Assembly: GCA_002708905.1 (NCBI GenBank)
Contig: PAPM01000031.1
Coordinates: forward strand, 1 to 57,743
Origin: Pseudomonadales bacterium
GTDB taxonomy: Bacteria > Pseudomonadota > Gammaproteobacteria > Pseudomonadales > Ketobacteraceae
Direction: 5' to 3'
Length of the DNA stretch: 57,743 nucleotides
Position 1 is the stretch's first letter. Each line of letters starts with the position of its first letter. Under the pieces are notes generated by a model. It saw nothing but the letters and a program-made list of their open reading frames with translations, had not been told where the DNA came from and did no database searches. This document shows positions 26,615 to 35,398 of the stretch, one piece after another. A program made the position numbers and the translations under genes.

Positions 26615-27606
26615 TGAATCAGACCGCTCCGAAGAATGCGCCCAAAGCGCCGGCTCCGAAGGGGGCAACCGCCGCCCGTACCACGTTCAAGCAACGCTTT
26701 GAAAGCTGGCGCGAGCATCATAAAGAAGTGGCGCTGGAAAGCCTCCGTCGCCTGATGGCCACCCCATTGCCGACTCTGATGACCATCCTGGTGATCGCCA
26801 TTGCGTTGAGTTTGCCGGCCGGCCTGTACGTTATGCTTAAAAATGCCGAAGCCATCAGTGAGGATTGGGATGGCAGTGCCCAGATCTCCCTGTTTCTGCA
26901 TCTCAAAACCAGTACGGAGCAGGGCCGCAGGCTGGCGGATACCCTGGCCAAACGACCGGATGTGAAGCGCACGGAATACATTTCCCGGGAACAGGCTTTG
27001 GCGGAATTTGAAGAGCAGAGTGGTTTTGGTGACTTACTGCAGGAGCTGGGAGAAAACCCGCTGCCGGCAGTGGTGGTGGTGTATCCCTCTGTTACCGATC
27101 TGGAGGCGGCGGAAAAACTGCGTCTGGATCTGGCAAAGAAAGGGGAAGTGGATCTGGCGCAACTGGATGCCCAGTGGGTGCAGCGTCTCTACGCCATTTT
27201 GGATTTGGGGCGCCGCCTGGTGGTGGCCCTGAGCATCGGCCTGGCGCTGGCGGTGTTGCTGGTGATCATCAATACCATCCGCCTGGCCATCGAGAGCCGC
27301 CGCGATGAAATCATCATTGTTAAACTGGTGGGGGGTACCGACGCCTTCGTACGTCGCCCGTTCATGTACACCGGCCTTTGGTATGGACTGGGGGGATGTC
27401 TGATCGCCCTGATGCTGATCCAGACTGTACTGTGGTGGCTGGATGAACCGGTGCAGGCCCTGTCTGAGCTGTACCGCAGCCAGTTCGAGCTCAGTGGGCT
27501 GGGCCTGGAAGTCTCCTTCCTGATGCTGTTGGGGAGCATTGCCATCGGCCTGATTGGCGCTCGCCTGGCGGTGAGTCAGCATATCCGCTCCATTGAGCCC
27601 GGGTAG
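26614..27606 (+). CDS. ftsX: Cell division protein FtsX
   Basis: A 330-residue inner-membrane protein with four transmembrane helices: one near residue 60 and three at about 205-325. The large periplasmic loop (about 80-195) contains SLFLHLKTS and the EYISREQALAEF pattern typical of FtsX. It has a long cytoplasmic N terminus rich in Lys, Pro and Ala (1-35). It works with FtsE. The stop codon is followed by two more in-frame TAG codons (TAGTAGTAG). Confidence 0.93.
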   Translation: MNQTAPKNAPKAPAPKGATAARTTFKQRFESWREHHKEVALESLRRLMATPLPTLMTILVIAIALSLPAGLYVMLKNAEAISEDWDGSAQISLFLHLKTSTEQGRRLADTLAKRPDVKRTEYISREQALAEFEEQSGFGDLLQELGENPLPAVVVVYPSVTDLEAAEKLRLDLAKKGEVDLAQLDAQWVQRLYAILDLGRRLVVALSIGLALAVLLVIINTIRLAIESRRDEIIIVKLVGGTDAFVRRPFMYTGLWYGLGGCLIALMLIQTVLWWLDEPVQALSELYRSQFELSGLGLEVSFLMLLGSIAIGLIGARLAVSQHIRSIEPG

Positions 27607-27616
27607 TAGTAGCGCC

Positions 27617-28825
27617 ATGAAATGGAATTTCTGGCTGTCATGGTTTTCGTTATGGTTGGTGGTGGACAAGGCTGCTGCCCAAAACTGGCACAATCCTCAT
27701 CCCTGGCGTCCACAAGCCGTCGTTGAGGGGAGGGGCTATGACTACAATACGGAATATTTCGTTCAGACGTTCAGCTATCGCCATCTGATTAATGATCCCT
27801 CTCCTGTGGCAGACGGCATCCGGGGAACCGGGGGCAGCATTACCAGTGACCGGCTTTATCTGGACATTCATTACCGCCAGACCTTCGAATTCGATAATGG
27901 ACATCAGGCTTTCAACCTGGAAATGCAGCGCAGTGAGGATTTTGACGGCAGTTACGATCGCCAGTTGGTGGGGCTACGGCAGACTCTGGATCGTTGGCAA
28001 TTGTCCCTGCAGGGGGATGTGTTCAGTGACAAATCCATCTCCGATATCTATCTCGGAGTAAAGCGGCTGCAGGGGGAGAACGGCTGGCTGCAGTTGAGCT
28101 GGATTCTGCCGGATGCCTATTTCAATGAAAAAACCAACACGGATAACAAAGTTCTGGAAGCGCCCCAGACCTTCTTTGTGCAGTGGCATCGACAGCATTC
28201 GGGTGCCTCCACCACCCTCAGTATTAATCATTCTCCTGACTCAACCTTGCGCGATATTGACCAGGAGGATGAGGTCACCAGTCGGCAAACCCGCGCGGCG
28301 TTGAGCCAACATTTCACCTCAGACCACTGGGATTGGCGGGTTGACATCGAAGCTGAGCAAACCCGGCGCCGGCATCAGTTAACCGGTATCCCTGCCGTTC
28401 AGGCTTTCAATCGTGATATGGCGGCCCTCACTGTGGCCCTGCGTCGGTTGCAGGGGCCACGGCAGATGCAGCTGGGAATACGCTATTTTTGGCTCGACGA
28501 AGCGGGCTGGTTTGGTCGCGAATTGAACGCCAATGCCTGGGTGGAACGCAAGGAGCCCATGCTGTTTGGCAGCATCAGGCATCGATTGAGCGACACGCAA
28601 TGGCTGGAACCCACCCTGTACCTGAGCGTACCCCGGGTCCGCCAACAATCAGTGAATAATGAATGGAAGTCTCGGGATTTCGAAAGCTTTGTGGGCAAGC
28701 TCAGCCTACCCTGGCACATCCGGGTTGCCGCGACTAATGGTGCAGTGCTGAGCATCGTGCCGGCACTGAGGCTGCATCGCCTGGGGTTCGGGGGTGGCAA
28801 CATCCAGTTTCACTGGCCGCTGTAG
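27617..28825 (+). CDS. Secreted protein, possibly an outer-membrane beta-barrel
   Basis: A 402-residue protein with a signal peptide (1-21, ending KAAAQ). The mature part is rich in alternating polar and aromatic residues, with many short strands such as RLYLDIHYRQTFEF, WQLSLQGDVFSD and QMQLGIRYFWLDE. This suggests an outer-membrane beta-barrel. The end (IQFHWPL) lacks the usual terminal Phe, so the barrel is not certain. I chose ATG 27617 over 27593, because the upstream ATG lies inside ftsX and the signal peptide starts at MKWNFW. No family is recognised. It sits between ftsX and rpoH. Confidence 0.5.
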   Translation: MKWNFWLSWFSLWLVVDKAAAQNWHNPHPWRPQAVVEGRGYDYNTEYFVQTFSYRHLINDPSPVADGIRGTGGSITSDRLYLDIHYRQTFEFDNGHQAFNLEMQRSEDFDGSYDRQLVGLRQTLDRWQLSLQGDVFSDKSISDIYLGVKRLQGENGWLQLSWILPDAYFNEKTNTDNKVLEAPQTFFVQWHRQHSGASTTLSINHSPDSTLRDIDQEDEVTSRQTRAALSQHFTSDHWDWRVDIEAEQTRRRHQLTGIPAVQAFNRDMAALTVALRRLQGPRQMQLGIRYFWLDEAGWFGRELNANAWVERKEPMLFGSIRHRLSDTQWLEPTLYLSVPRVRQQSVNNEWKSRDFESFVGKLSLPWHIRVAATNGAVLSIVPALRLHRLGFGGGNIQFHWPL

Positions 28826-29014
28826 GTCGGAGTAAGTGTGCGCTTACTAATTTGGGAGGCCTTTTCGTGCAGTCCACTTTACAGTCTGCGGGTTATTTTT
28901 AAAAAAACTCGTGTTTCTGTGCTTGAAAACCTTGAAAAAGACCCAAGGAAACCCCAACAATATAAGGCCCTGTTACGGCTGGATTGCTAAGGAATCAGGG
29001 AACTTTTGGCGGAA

Positions 29015-29041
29015 TTAGCACTCAAAGATTCAGAGTGCTAA
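29015..29041. promoter_or_regulatory. CIRCE element (HrcA operator) upstream of rpoH
   Basis: TTAGCACTC, nine spacer bases, then GAGTGCTAA is an exact match to the CIRCE consensus, the operator bound by the heat-shock repressor HrcA. It ends 31 bases before the rpoH ATG. CIRCE normally controls groESL or dnaK. Here it places the sigma-32 gene under HrcA. Confidence 0.93.
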
Positions 29042-29072
29042 ACTCAGTCAGACCCAACGGAGGTTTCACTAT

Positions 29073-29930
29073 ATGACTAATGCCCTTCAACCTGCTTTTG
29101 TCACCGCGCCCGGTGTCAATCTCGAAGCCTACGTACAGTCCGTACAGACTGTGCCGGTACTGAGTGCAGAAGAAGAAAAGGCACTGGCTGAAAAACTGTA
29201 TTTTGATGGTGATGTGGACGCTGCCCGTCAGTTGGTATTGTCCCACCTGCGCTTCGTGGTGCACATCGCCAAGTCTTACAATGGATATGGGCTGCCTCAG
29301 GCTGACCTGATCCAGGAAGGCAATGTGGGTTTGATGAAGGCGGTCAAGCGCTTCGACCCCACTGTTGGTGTGCGCCTGGTGTCTTTTGCGGTGCACTGGA
29401 TCAAGGCTGAAATCCACGAATACGTGCTGCGTAACTGGCGAATTGTGAAGATCGCCACCACCAAGGCCCAGCGTAAACTGTTCTTCAACCTGCGCAGCCA
29501 AAAGAAACGCCTGGGTTGGATGAGCAGTGATGAAATTAATGCCATTGCCAAGGATCTGGGCGTGGACGCCTCGGATGTGCGGGAAATGGAAGGTCGTTTG
29601 GGTGCTTATGATGCCTCTTTCGACGCACCGGTGGATGCAGATGACGAAAGCGCCAATCAGGCACCCGTGTACTTCCTGGAAGACAAAACCATGGATCCGG
29701 CGGCCATGTTGGAAGAGGATGACTGGGAAACTTCGCACAATGAGCGTCTTTACCAGGCCCTGACCACATTGGATGAGCGTAGCCGGGATATCCTCCAGCG
29801 CCGTTGGTTCGATGATGATAAGGCCACTTTGCACGACCTGGCCGCCAAATACGACGTATCCGCAGAACGCATTCGCCAACTTGAGAAGAATGCGATGAAG
29901 AAGCTGAAAGCCCACATGCTGGAAGCGTAA
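29073..29930 (+). CDS. rpoH: RNA polymerase sigma-32 factor
   Basis: A 285-residue heat-shock sigma factor. Region 2 reads [16 protein letters not shown] and [19 protein letters not shown], and the RpoH-specific box QRKLFFNLR follows near residue 132. Region 4 has RDILQRRWF and the recognition helix [14 protein letters not shown]. It directs transcription of chaperone and protease genes. A perfect CIRCE element lies just upstream and a strong terminator just downstream, so it is probably a single-gene transcript or the last gene of the fts unit with its own promoter. Confidence 0.96.
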   Translation: MTNALQPAFVTAPGVNLEAYVQSVQTVPVLSAEEEKALAEKLYFDGDVDAARQLVLSHLRFVVHIAKSYNGYGLPQADLIQEGNVGLMKAVKRFDPTVGVRLVSFAVHWIKAEIHEYVLRNWRIVKIATTKAQRKLFFNLRSQKKRLGWMSSDEINAIAKDLGVDASDVREMEGRLGAYDASFDAPVDADDESANQAPVYFLEDKTMDPAAMLEEDDWETSHNERLYQALTTLDERSRDILQRRWFDDDKATLHDLAAKYDVSAERIRQLEKNAMKKLKAHMLEA

Positions 29931-29949
29931 AGCGGACAACAACCCCGTT

Positions 29950-29981
29950 AAAAAGGCTGATCTTACGATCAGCCTTTTTTT
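29950..29981 (+). terminator. Rho-independent terminator after rpoH
   Basis: AAAAAGGCTGATC and GATCAGCCTTTTT form a 13-bp stem around a TTAC loop, followed by a T run. It lies 20 bases after the rpoH stop. Confidence 0.92.
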
Positions 29982-30081
29982 GTTTACGCAGTGTAATAAA
30001 CCTTAACTGAAATAGCCGGTGTAAGACGGTATACTCAGTTTGTTTCGCTTCGGCTTGTATTTGTTTTTCTAGGGACCACAG

Positions 30082-30585
30082 ATGAAGTTTGTCCGTGTTG
30101 TTGGGTTAGCACTGGCCGCTTTGGTATGCGTCGTATTCGCTGACGATGCCATGGAAGCTACCAAGGGTGTTTTCTCCACTCAAATTGCTGAGACCGGTTC
30201 GGCGTTGGATGGCCTGTGGGTATCCAATTGTTATCCGTTTGAAGGCAGCTATCAGGTACGCACGTTTGAATTTGTGCTGGATCACCTGGCCACCATTACC
30301 ACTATCAGTTATCCCGATGCGCTCTGTGCCAAACAGCCCTTGGGATCGACCGTGATATCTGCGACCTGGGATTTGGGGGACACCTTGGTGACGGAGGAGG
30401 GCCTGTTGGCCTATCGCTTGGATGTATTGCTTAAAACCGGTCCGCGTCAGGAGCTGACCACGGTCAAACAGGTGGTGCATTTTCAGGATCAGTCTTTCAT
30501 GCTGGGTATCGGCAGTCAGTTGAATCGTTACCCGGATCGCCTGGACTGGGAGATCGTCTTCTCCCGTTTGGAGCAGCCGCTCTAA
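30082..30585 (+). CDS. Small secreted protein of unknown function
   Basis: A 167-residue protein with a signal peptide (1-21, cleavage near VFADD). The mature part is short strands, with two cysteines in SNCYPF and DALCAK that may form a disulfide bond in the periplasm. The segment GSYQVRTFEFVLDHLATITT resembles a lipocalin-like or META-like strand pair, but not strongly enough to name a family. It is preceded by AGGGACCAC as ribosome binding site. It is convergent with the lipoprotein gene that ends the RND operon. Confidence 0.55.
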   Translation: MKFVRVVGLALAALVCVVFADDAMEATKGVFSTQIAETGSALDGLWVSNCYPFEGSYQVRTFEFVLDHLATITTISYPDALCAKQPLGSTVISATWDLGDTLVTEEGLLAYRLDVLLKTGPRQELTTVKQVVHFQDQSFMLGIGSQLNRYPDRLDWEIVFSRLEQPL

Positions 30586-30657
30586 TCCAAAGTAACATTA
30601 AACCGCGCACCAACTACAGCTGACATTGTTGGCGTAGCTCTCGTCGCTCTCGTCGCT

Positions 30658-30691
30658 AGTATTTGAATATAACGTTAGTACTTGAATATAA
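30658..30691 (+). repeat. Tandem duplication at the lipoprotein stop codon
   Basis: AGTATTTGAATATAA (30658-30672) and AGTACTTGAATATAA (30677-30691) repeat with a 19-base period. On the reverse strand the second copy holds the end of the lipoprotein gene, whose TAA stop lies at 30675-30677. A shorter repeat, CTCTCGTCG twice, lies just left of it (from about 30638). Confidence 0.65.
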
Positions 30692-31175
30692 AAGGACTGC
30701 TGTATTCCAGCTCAACAGAATCGGCGCGGGTTCTTTCGGTTACCGGTTTGCCAGACGTTTGCTCGATAATCCAGAACTCAACACTGTCTCCCAGAATCTC
30801 GCCGACCACTTTATATTCCACCCCGGCTGCCGCGTTAAAATGGAGTGTAGCCAGAGCGGTACACGGGCAGTCGGACTCTTCTTTGTCGAATTCGCTTTTG
30901 ACCAGCACTTTATGTTGTCCCGGTGTGAGCTTCATGGAATCCACGTCCCGGAACAGATCCGTTAACGGTCTGCGGTAGTTTACGGGCAAATCATCGATAT
31001 ACATTACCGTAAATTGAGACCAATGGGACAAGCCTGTGCGTGAGCTGCTGTTGGCCAGGCTGGGTGGATTGGTCAGTTCTTTGGGCTGAACATAATGCTG
31101 GGATGGTGTGGCGCAGGCAGCCAGGAAAATCGCCAGTAATACTACCAGCCCAAAGGGAGATGACTTACATTGCAT
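30675..31175 (-). CDS. Lipoprotein at the end of the RND operon
   Basis: A 166-residue lipoprotein. The signal sequence ends in the lipobox LAAC (C21), so the mature protein is anchored by a lipidated cysteine. The rest is mostly strands with two further close cysteines in DCPCTA. It overlaps the 3' end of the RND pump gene by 11 bases, so it belongs to that operon. Its position suggests a part in efflux or in passing substrate to the outer membrane, but no outer-membrane-factor signature is visible. Confidence 0.65.
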   Translation of the reverse strand: MQCKSSPFGLVVLLAIFLAACATPSQHYVQPKELTNPPSLANSSSRTGLSHWSQFTVMYIDDLPVNYRRPLTDLFRDVDSMKLTPGQHKVLVKSEFDKEESDCPCTALATLHFNAAAGVEYKVVGEILGDSVEFWIIEQTSGKPVTERTRADSVELEYSSPFIFKY

Positions 31176-34100
31176 GCTTTTTTCTTCCCAGTTTTTTTAC
31201 AGAAGCATAATAAATCAAAGGAATAACCACCAGTACCAACACCGTAGAGAACAATAGGCCACTGACGATGGTGGCGGCAATTGGACCCCAGAGTAAAGAT
31301 TTGCCGCCGACGCCGACGGCCAGCGAAAACAAACCGGCGATGGTGGTGGTGGAGGTGATCAGGATGGGAACCACACGGCGGCGGCCGGCATAGATGGTAG
31401 CGTGCAGTGGGCTCATGCCCTGTTGCAGGCGGCTGTTGGCGGCCGAAATGAGCACGATGGCGGAGTTGACGGAAATTCCTGATAACGCCACCACACCGTA
31501 CATGGAGGTGAAGCTTAACGGGTTGTTGGTCAGCACCAGGCCGAACACGACACCAATAAATGCCAGGGGAACCGACACCAGAATCATCAATGGTTGGCGA
31601 TAGCTTTTAAACTGTGTGCCCAGAATCAGGTAAATCAAACCAATACCTATGGCAAACAATGAGCTGATGCCGCTCAGGTTCTCTTCGATGTCATCCAGTA
31701 CCCCGGAAAAATCCAGGCTGATACCCGGGTGTTGGGCGCGAATGGAATCCCAGTATTCGCTAATCAGATTATTGGCGGCTACTGCGTCAAGTTGTTCTTC
31801 GTCGATGTCGCCGTTGATGGTGATAGAACGTTTAAAGTTATAGTGACGAATATTCTGGTAGCCGGAACCGTATTCGGTTTTAAGTAGCGTACTCAGGCGC
31901 ACGGTTTCGCCATTGCTTGTGGTGAGGGTGGTGCTGAGCAGGGAATCAAGATTGTCATTCTCGTCCTGACGGGCCAGCAGCCGGATATCCACCTCTTCTC
32001 CCAGACTCTGGTAGCGTCCGATCAGAAGTCCATCCACCCGGCTTTGTAACGCAGTGGTGACCACCTGGGGCGCAATCCCTGCCCGTTGGATAGCATCGCC
32101 ATCCAGCGTCAGTTTCAGTTGTGGGCTGCCGGTTTTGAAATCGGTGTTGATGTTTTTGAAACGGGGATCGGATTGCAAATGGGCAATAATTTTGTTGACG
32201 ACGATTTCAATTTCTTCGAATTGGTCCCCGCGCACTTTGACGCTGATAGGCTGGCCGACGGGTGGACCGTCTTCCAGAACCAGTACGGAAACTTTAGACT
32301 CGCCCAGACTATCCCCCACTACGTTTTCCACCGCCTCAATCAGGCTATAGGTGTCGCGCATTTCTCCGCGGATGGGGTTCAGGCTGATGAAAGCCTGGCT
32401 GTAGTTTTCACCAAAGTAGGGTTCTGTCTGAGTAAACATGAGACCGCTGTAAGAAACAGAGGCGCGCACTTCTTCCGGCTCCAGTACCGAAAGCACTTTT
32501 TCCTCCAACTGGGTTGCCACTGCCATGGATTCTTCGATGGTGTAGCGGGCCGGTGATTCGGCGTTGATATACAACACCCGGTACGGATCAGCGGCAAAGA
32601 AGTTTACCTTGATGACACCACTGGCCAGTAGTAACACCGCGACGATAGCAGCAGCGATAATGCCCACTATGGATTTTCTGGGATGACGCATTACCTTGAT
32701 CAACAGCAGGCTGTAATAGTGCCGGATATTGCGGGAAAAGCGTTGCCGTTTCAGTTGTAGTGAGGACGTCTTGTCAAAGTTGACCCGAATCGCTGAAACA
32801 TGTGCCGGCAACATCCAGAACGCTTCCAGCAGACTGATCGCGAGGGCAATACAGACTACAAGGGGAATCACGCGCAGGAACTCGCCCATGATGCCCTGTA
32901 GCAACATCAACGGCAGAAAGGCGGCAATGGTCGTAAGCACCGAAGTGAATACCGGTGCTGCTACTTCCTGCAGCGCGGCAATGGCGGCATCCATGGCCTT
33001 TTCACCCTGTTGCAGTCGGTAATAAATAGTCTCCACCACGACCACAGCGTCGTCTACCAGCATGCCCAGTGCAATCACCACGCCCAGCAGCACAGTGTTG
33101 TTCAGACTCATGTCCATGGAGTGCAGAATGAAGAAGGTCGCTGCCAGGGTGAAGGGGATGCCGATACCGGTGAGCAGGGCAATGCGTCCTCCCAGAAACA
33201 CAAACACCACCACCATCACCAGAGTGAGACCGATGGCTGCGTTCCATTGCATGGTGTCGATTGCGTCGCGGGTACTGATGGTCTGGTCGTCCACCAGAGC
33301 CATCTGGTAGCCAAGCGGGATAATCACGTCCTGTTCGCGGGCAATAAACTGGTTGAGGTTATCCAGTAACTCCAGAGTGTTGGCTTGTTCCTGTTTGGTA
33401 ATGTTGAACATGATGGCGGGTTGGCCCTGGTAGCGGGTCAGAATGGACGGTTCTGCACTGCTGCGATAGATTTCCGCCAGACTACTCAATGGTACCACCC
33501 CCTGGGCGGTGACCACTGGAAAGGCTTCCAATTCATCCAGTGAACTGCTGGTGCCTTCAAGCCGGACCAGCCAGCGGCCATTGGGGGTACTCAGATCACC
33601 GATGGAGACGTCGCTGAAATAGGCGCGCACCGTGTCTGCCAGATCGTTCGGATTGATCGCCAGCCCTTGCAGTTTTTCCGGATAAAAGGCGATGTGTAAC
33701 TCCGGATCTTCACTGCCCATTTTCAGCACTTCATCGATTCCGGGTTGCCGTTCCAGCGCCAGTTTGAGGTTCGCGGCATAGCGCCGAAAAGCCTCATCGG
33801 GAGACTGGGCTGTCAGCACCACGCTGGCGGTGGGGAAACCGGAAGAGGTGGTGATTTCCCGTATTTTCGGGTCCAGCGCTTCGTCCGGCAAACGGTCGGT
33901 GTAGACGTTCTGTACCTCGCGGCGCAGGTCTGCGACCCGTTCGCGGAAATCATCTTTACTGAGCTGATTAAAGCGCACCAGGATGGAAGAGACGCCCTCG
34001 CGACTGGTGCTGGTGACAAAACGCAGATCCCGTACGGTGCTGCTGATGGTGTCCTCGATGGGATCGGTAACGCGTTTTTCCACTTCAATAGAGGATGCAC

Positions 34101-34257
34101 CGGGTAACGCGGTGGTAATGTCGATCCAGTTGAAGTTGATTTCAGGATCCCTGGCCCGGGGCATATCCTTATAGGCCAGGATGCCGAGAATGATGACCAG
34201 GCCAAAGGTAAGATTGGCCAGAACATGGTTTTCCAGAAAACGACGCAGCAGGTTCAC
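31165..34257 (-). CDS. RND efflux pump inner-membrane subunit
   Basis: A 1030-residue proton-driven transporter of the AcrB/CusA superfamily. It has an N-terminal helix, two large periplasmic loops and two sets of helices. The core motif GVVIALGMLVDDAVVVVE near residue 400 carries the paired aspartates for proton transfer. Its sequence type (ALPGASSIEVEKRVTDPIED, STSREGVSSILV) resembles the hydrophobe/lipid-related HAE-type pumps rather than metal pumps. The adaptor gene overlaps it upstream and a lipoprotein gene overlaps it downstream. No outer-membrane channel gene is nearby. Confidence 0.92.
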   Translation of the reverse strand: MNLLRRFLENHVLANLTFGLVIILGILAYKDMPRARDPEINFNWIDITTALPGASSIEVEKRVTDPIEDTISSTVRDLRFVTSTSREGVSSILVRFNQLSKDDFRERVADLRREVQNVYTDRLPDEALDPKIREITTSSGFPTASVVLTAQSPDEAFRRYAANLKLALERQPGIDEVLKMGSEDPELHIAFYPEKLQGLAINPNDLADTVRAYFSDVSIGDLSTPNGRWLVRLEGTSSSLDELEAFPVVTAQGVVPLSSLAEIYRSSAEPSILTRYQGQPAIMFNITKQEQANTLELLDNLNQFIAREQDVIIPLGYQMALVDDQTISTRDAIDTMQWNAAIGLTLVMVVVFVFLGGRIALLTGIGIPFTLAATFFILHSMDMSLNNTVLLGVVIALGMLVDDAVVVVETIYYRLQQGEKAMDAAIAALQEVAAPVFTSVLTTIAAFLPLMLLQGIMGEFLRVIPLVVCIALAISLLEAFWMLPAHVSAIRVNFDKTSSLQLKRQRFSRNIRHYYSLLLIKVMRHPRKSIVGIIAAAIVAVLLLASGVIKVNFFAADPYRVLYINAESPARYTIEESMAVATQLEEKVLSVLEPEEVRASVSYSGLMFTQTEPYFGENYSQAFISLNPIRGEMRDTYSLIEAVENVVGDSLGESKVSVLVLEDGPPVGQPISVKVRGDQFEEIEIVVNKIIAHLQSDPRFKNINTDFKTGSPQLKLTLDGDAIQRAGIAPQVVTTALQSRVDGLLIGRYQSLGEEVDIRLLARQDENDNLDSLLSTTLTTSNGETVRLSTLLKTEYGSGYQNIRHYNFKRSITINGDIDEEQLDAVAANNLISEYWDSIRAQHPGISLDFSGVLDDIEENLSGISSLFAIGIGLIYLILGTQFKSYRQPLMILVSVPLAFIGVVFGLVLTNNPLSFTSMYGVVALSGISVNSAIVLISAANSRLQQGMSPLHATIYAGRRRVVPILITSTTTIAGLFSLAVGVGGKSLLWGPIAATIVSGLLFSTVLVLVVIPLIYYASVKKLGRKKHAM

Positions 34258-35315
34258 GGTAAGGGATCACCTGCGTTTAACTGGCCCAGTCTTTTCACCA
34301 CAATGGCGGTATCTGCGGGCAGATCGACAGGGGCACTGCGGCCGGGTATGGCATCCGGTAACGGGTGGAACCTGGCCTTGCCTTCGCGTTTAACAAAAAT
34401 GCCCCATTTTCCCTCGCGCTTTACGATGTATTGGGCAGGAATAAAACTGCGGGGATCGGTCCAGACCAGCCTGCCGGCGGTACCCGGTGGTGGTGCACCA
34501 CTGTTGAAAGCCAACCGAATTTCCTGATCACGGGTTTCGGTGTTGACGATGCCGCCGGTGCGAACCAGCGTTACCGGGTATGTGTGATCGGCGGAAAAAA
34601 TCAGTTCAGCCTGTTGCAGTTGGTTTACTTCCTGAGGTTTGACCAGGGCAGACACTTCCAGCTGCTGCGTATCGATGATCGTGATCAGGGGAGTGCCGAC
34701 CGCTGCCAGCTGCCCTACGCTGGCGATACGCTGGGTCACGATGCCGTCAAACGGAGCCTTGATCTGGCAACGCTTCACATTCTGTTGCGCCTGTTGCAGG
34801 TTAATTCGGGATTGCATCAGTTCGGCCTGGCGGGCGATGGCTTCCGTGTTGGTGGTATCCACGTTTTCCCGGGAGGTCAGATCTTTTTGCAGCAGTTGCG
34901 AGGCGCGGTCCTGTTGGTTCCTGGCCAGATCCAGGCGTGCCTTGGCAATGGTCACCCCGGCCTCTGCCAACTGCAGGGCGAGATTGAAGTCAGTGCAATC
35001 CAGCTGTAGCAGCAGGTCACCTTTTTTTACCTGCTGGCTGACGCCGACGGGAATACTGATGACGCTGGCCTGTAGCTGTGCGCTCAAAGTGGTGTGATTG
35101 AGACTGACCGCAGTGGCAGGTGCCTGGCGCAGCGGGTGTTCGCTGATATCGGACAGGGCGGCCGTGCGAGCGCTGTCAGCAGCATAGGCCGTTGGCACCA
35201 TGCTGGATAGAACAAGGCTCATCAGAACAAGGCCCGTTAGAACAAGGCCTCTTGCAAAGCAAAACGATAATTCTTGGAAAGTGCGCGTTGCCGTCGTCAT
35301 GGTTGCCCGCATCAT
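34254..35315 (-). CDS. RND efflux periplasmic adaptor subunit
   Basis: A 353-residue membrane-fusion protein. A hydrophobic signal segment (about 18-45) is followed by a lipoyl-like half (VKKGDLLLQLDCTDF), a coiled-coil hairpin (about 110-165), then KAPFDGIVTQRIASVGQ and beta-barrel parts. It links the RND pump to an outer-membrane channel. The signal sequence contains three 15-base tandem repeats. Of several possible starts, M1, M2 and M6 are all plausible. The gene overlaps the pump by four bases and follows alkB after an 83-base gap. Confidence 0.88.
   Translation of the reverse strand: MMRATMTTATRTFQELSFCFARGLVLTGLVLMSLVLSSMVPTAYAADSARTAALSDISEHPLRQAPATAVSLNHTTLSAQLQASVISIPVGVSQQVKKGDLLLQLDCTDFNLALQLAEAGVTIAKARLDLARNQQDRASQLLQKDLTSRENVDTTNTEAIARQAELMQSRINLQQAQQNVKRCQIKAPFDGIVTQRIASVGQLAAVGTPLITIIDTQQLEVSALVKPQEVNQLQQAELIFSADHTYPVTLVRTGGIVNTETRDQEIRLAFNSGAPPPGTAGRLVWTDPRSFIPAQYIVKREGKWGIFVKREGKARFHPLPDAIPGRSAPVDLPADTAIVVKRLGQLNAGDPLP
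35209..35248 (-). repeat. Three 15-base tandem repeats inside the adaptor signal sequence
   Basis: AGAACAAGGC occurs at 35209, 35224 and 35239, in phase with the reading frame. It encodes the repeated hydrophobic unit LVL within GLVLTGLVLMSLVLSS. Confidence 0.75.
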
Positions 35316-35398
35316 TACTTAAACGAACAGGCAGCATAGCGAGAGGCCTATGACAATGCAACGCGCAGAAATACCACTGGTAACAGAACAGTAACGAA

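Noticed and set aside
29015-29041. The inverted repeat before rpoH as a terminator of the preceding gene
   Set aside because: It matches the CIRCE consensus at every defined position, has a 9-base spacer and lacks a T run.
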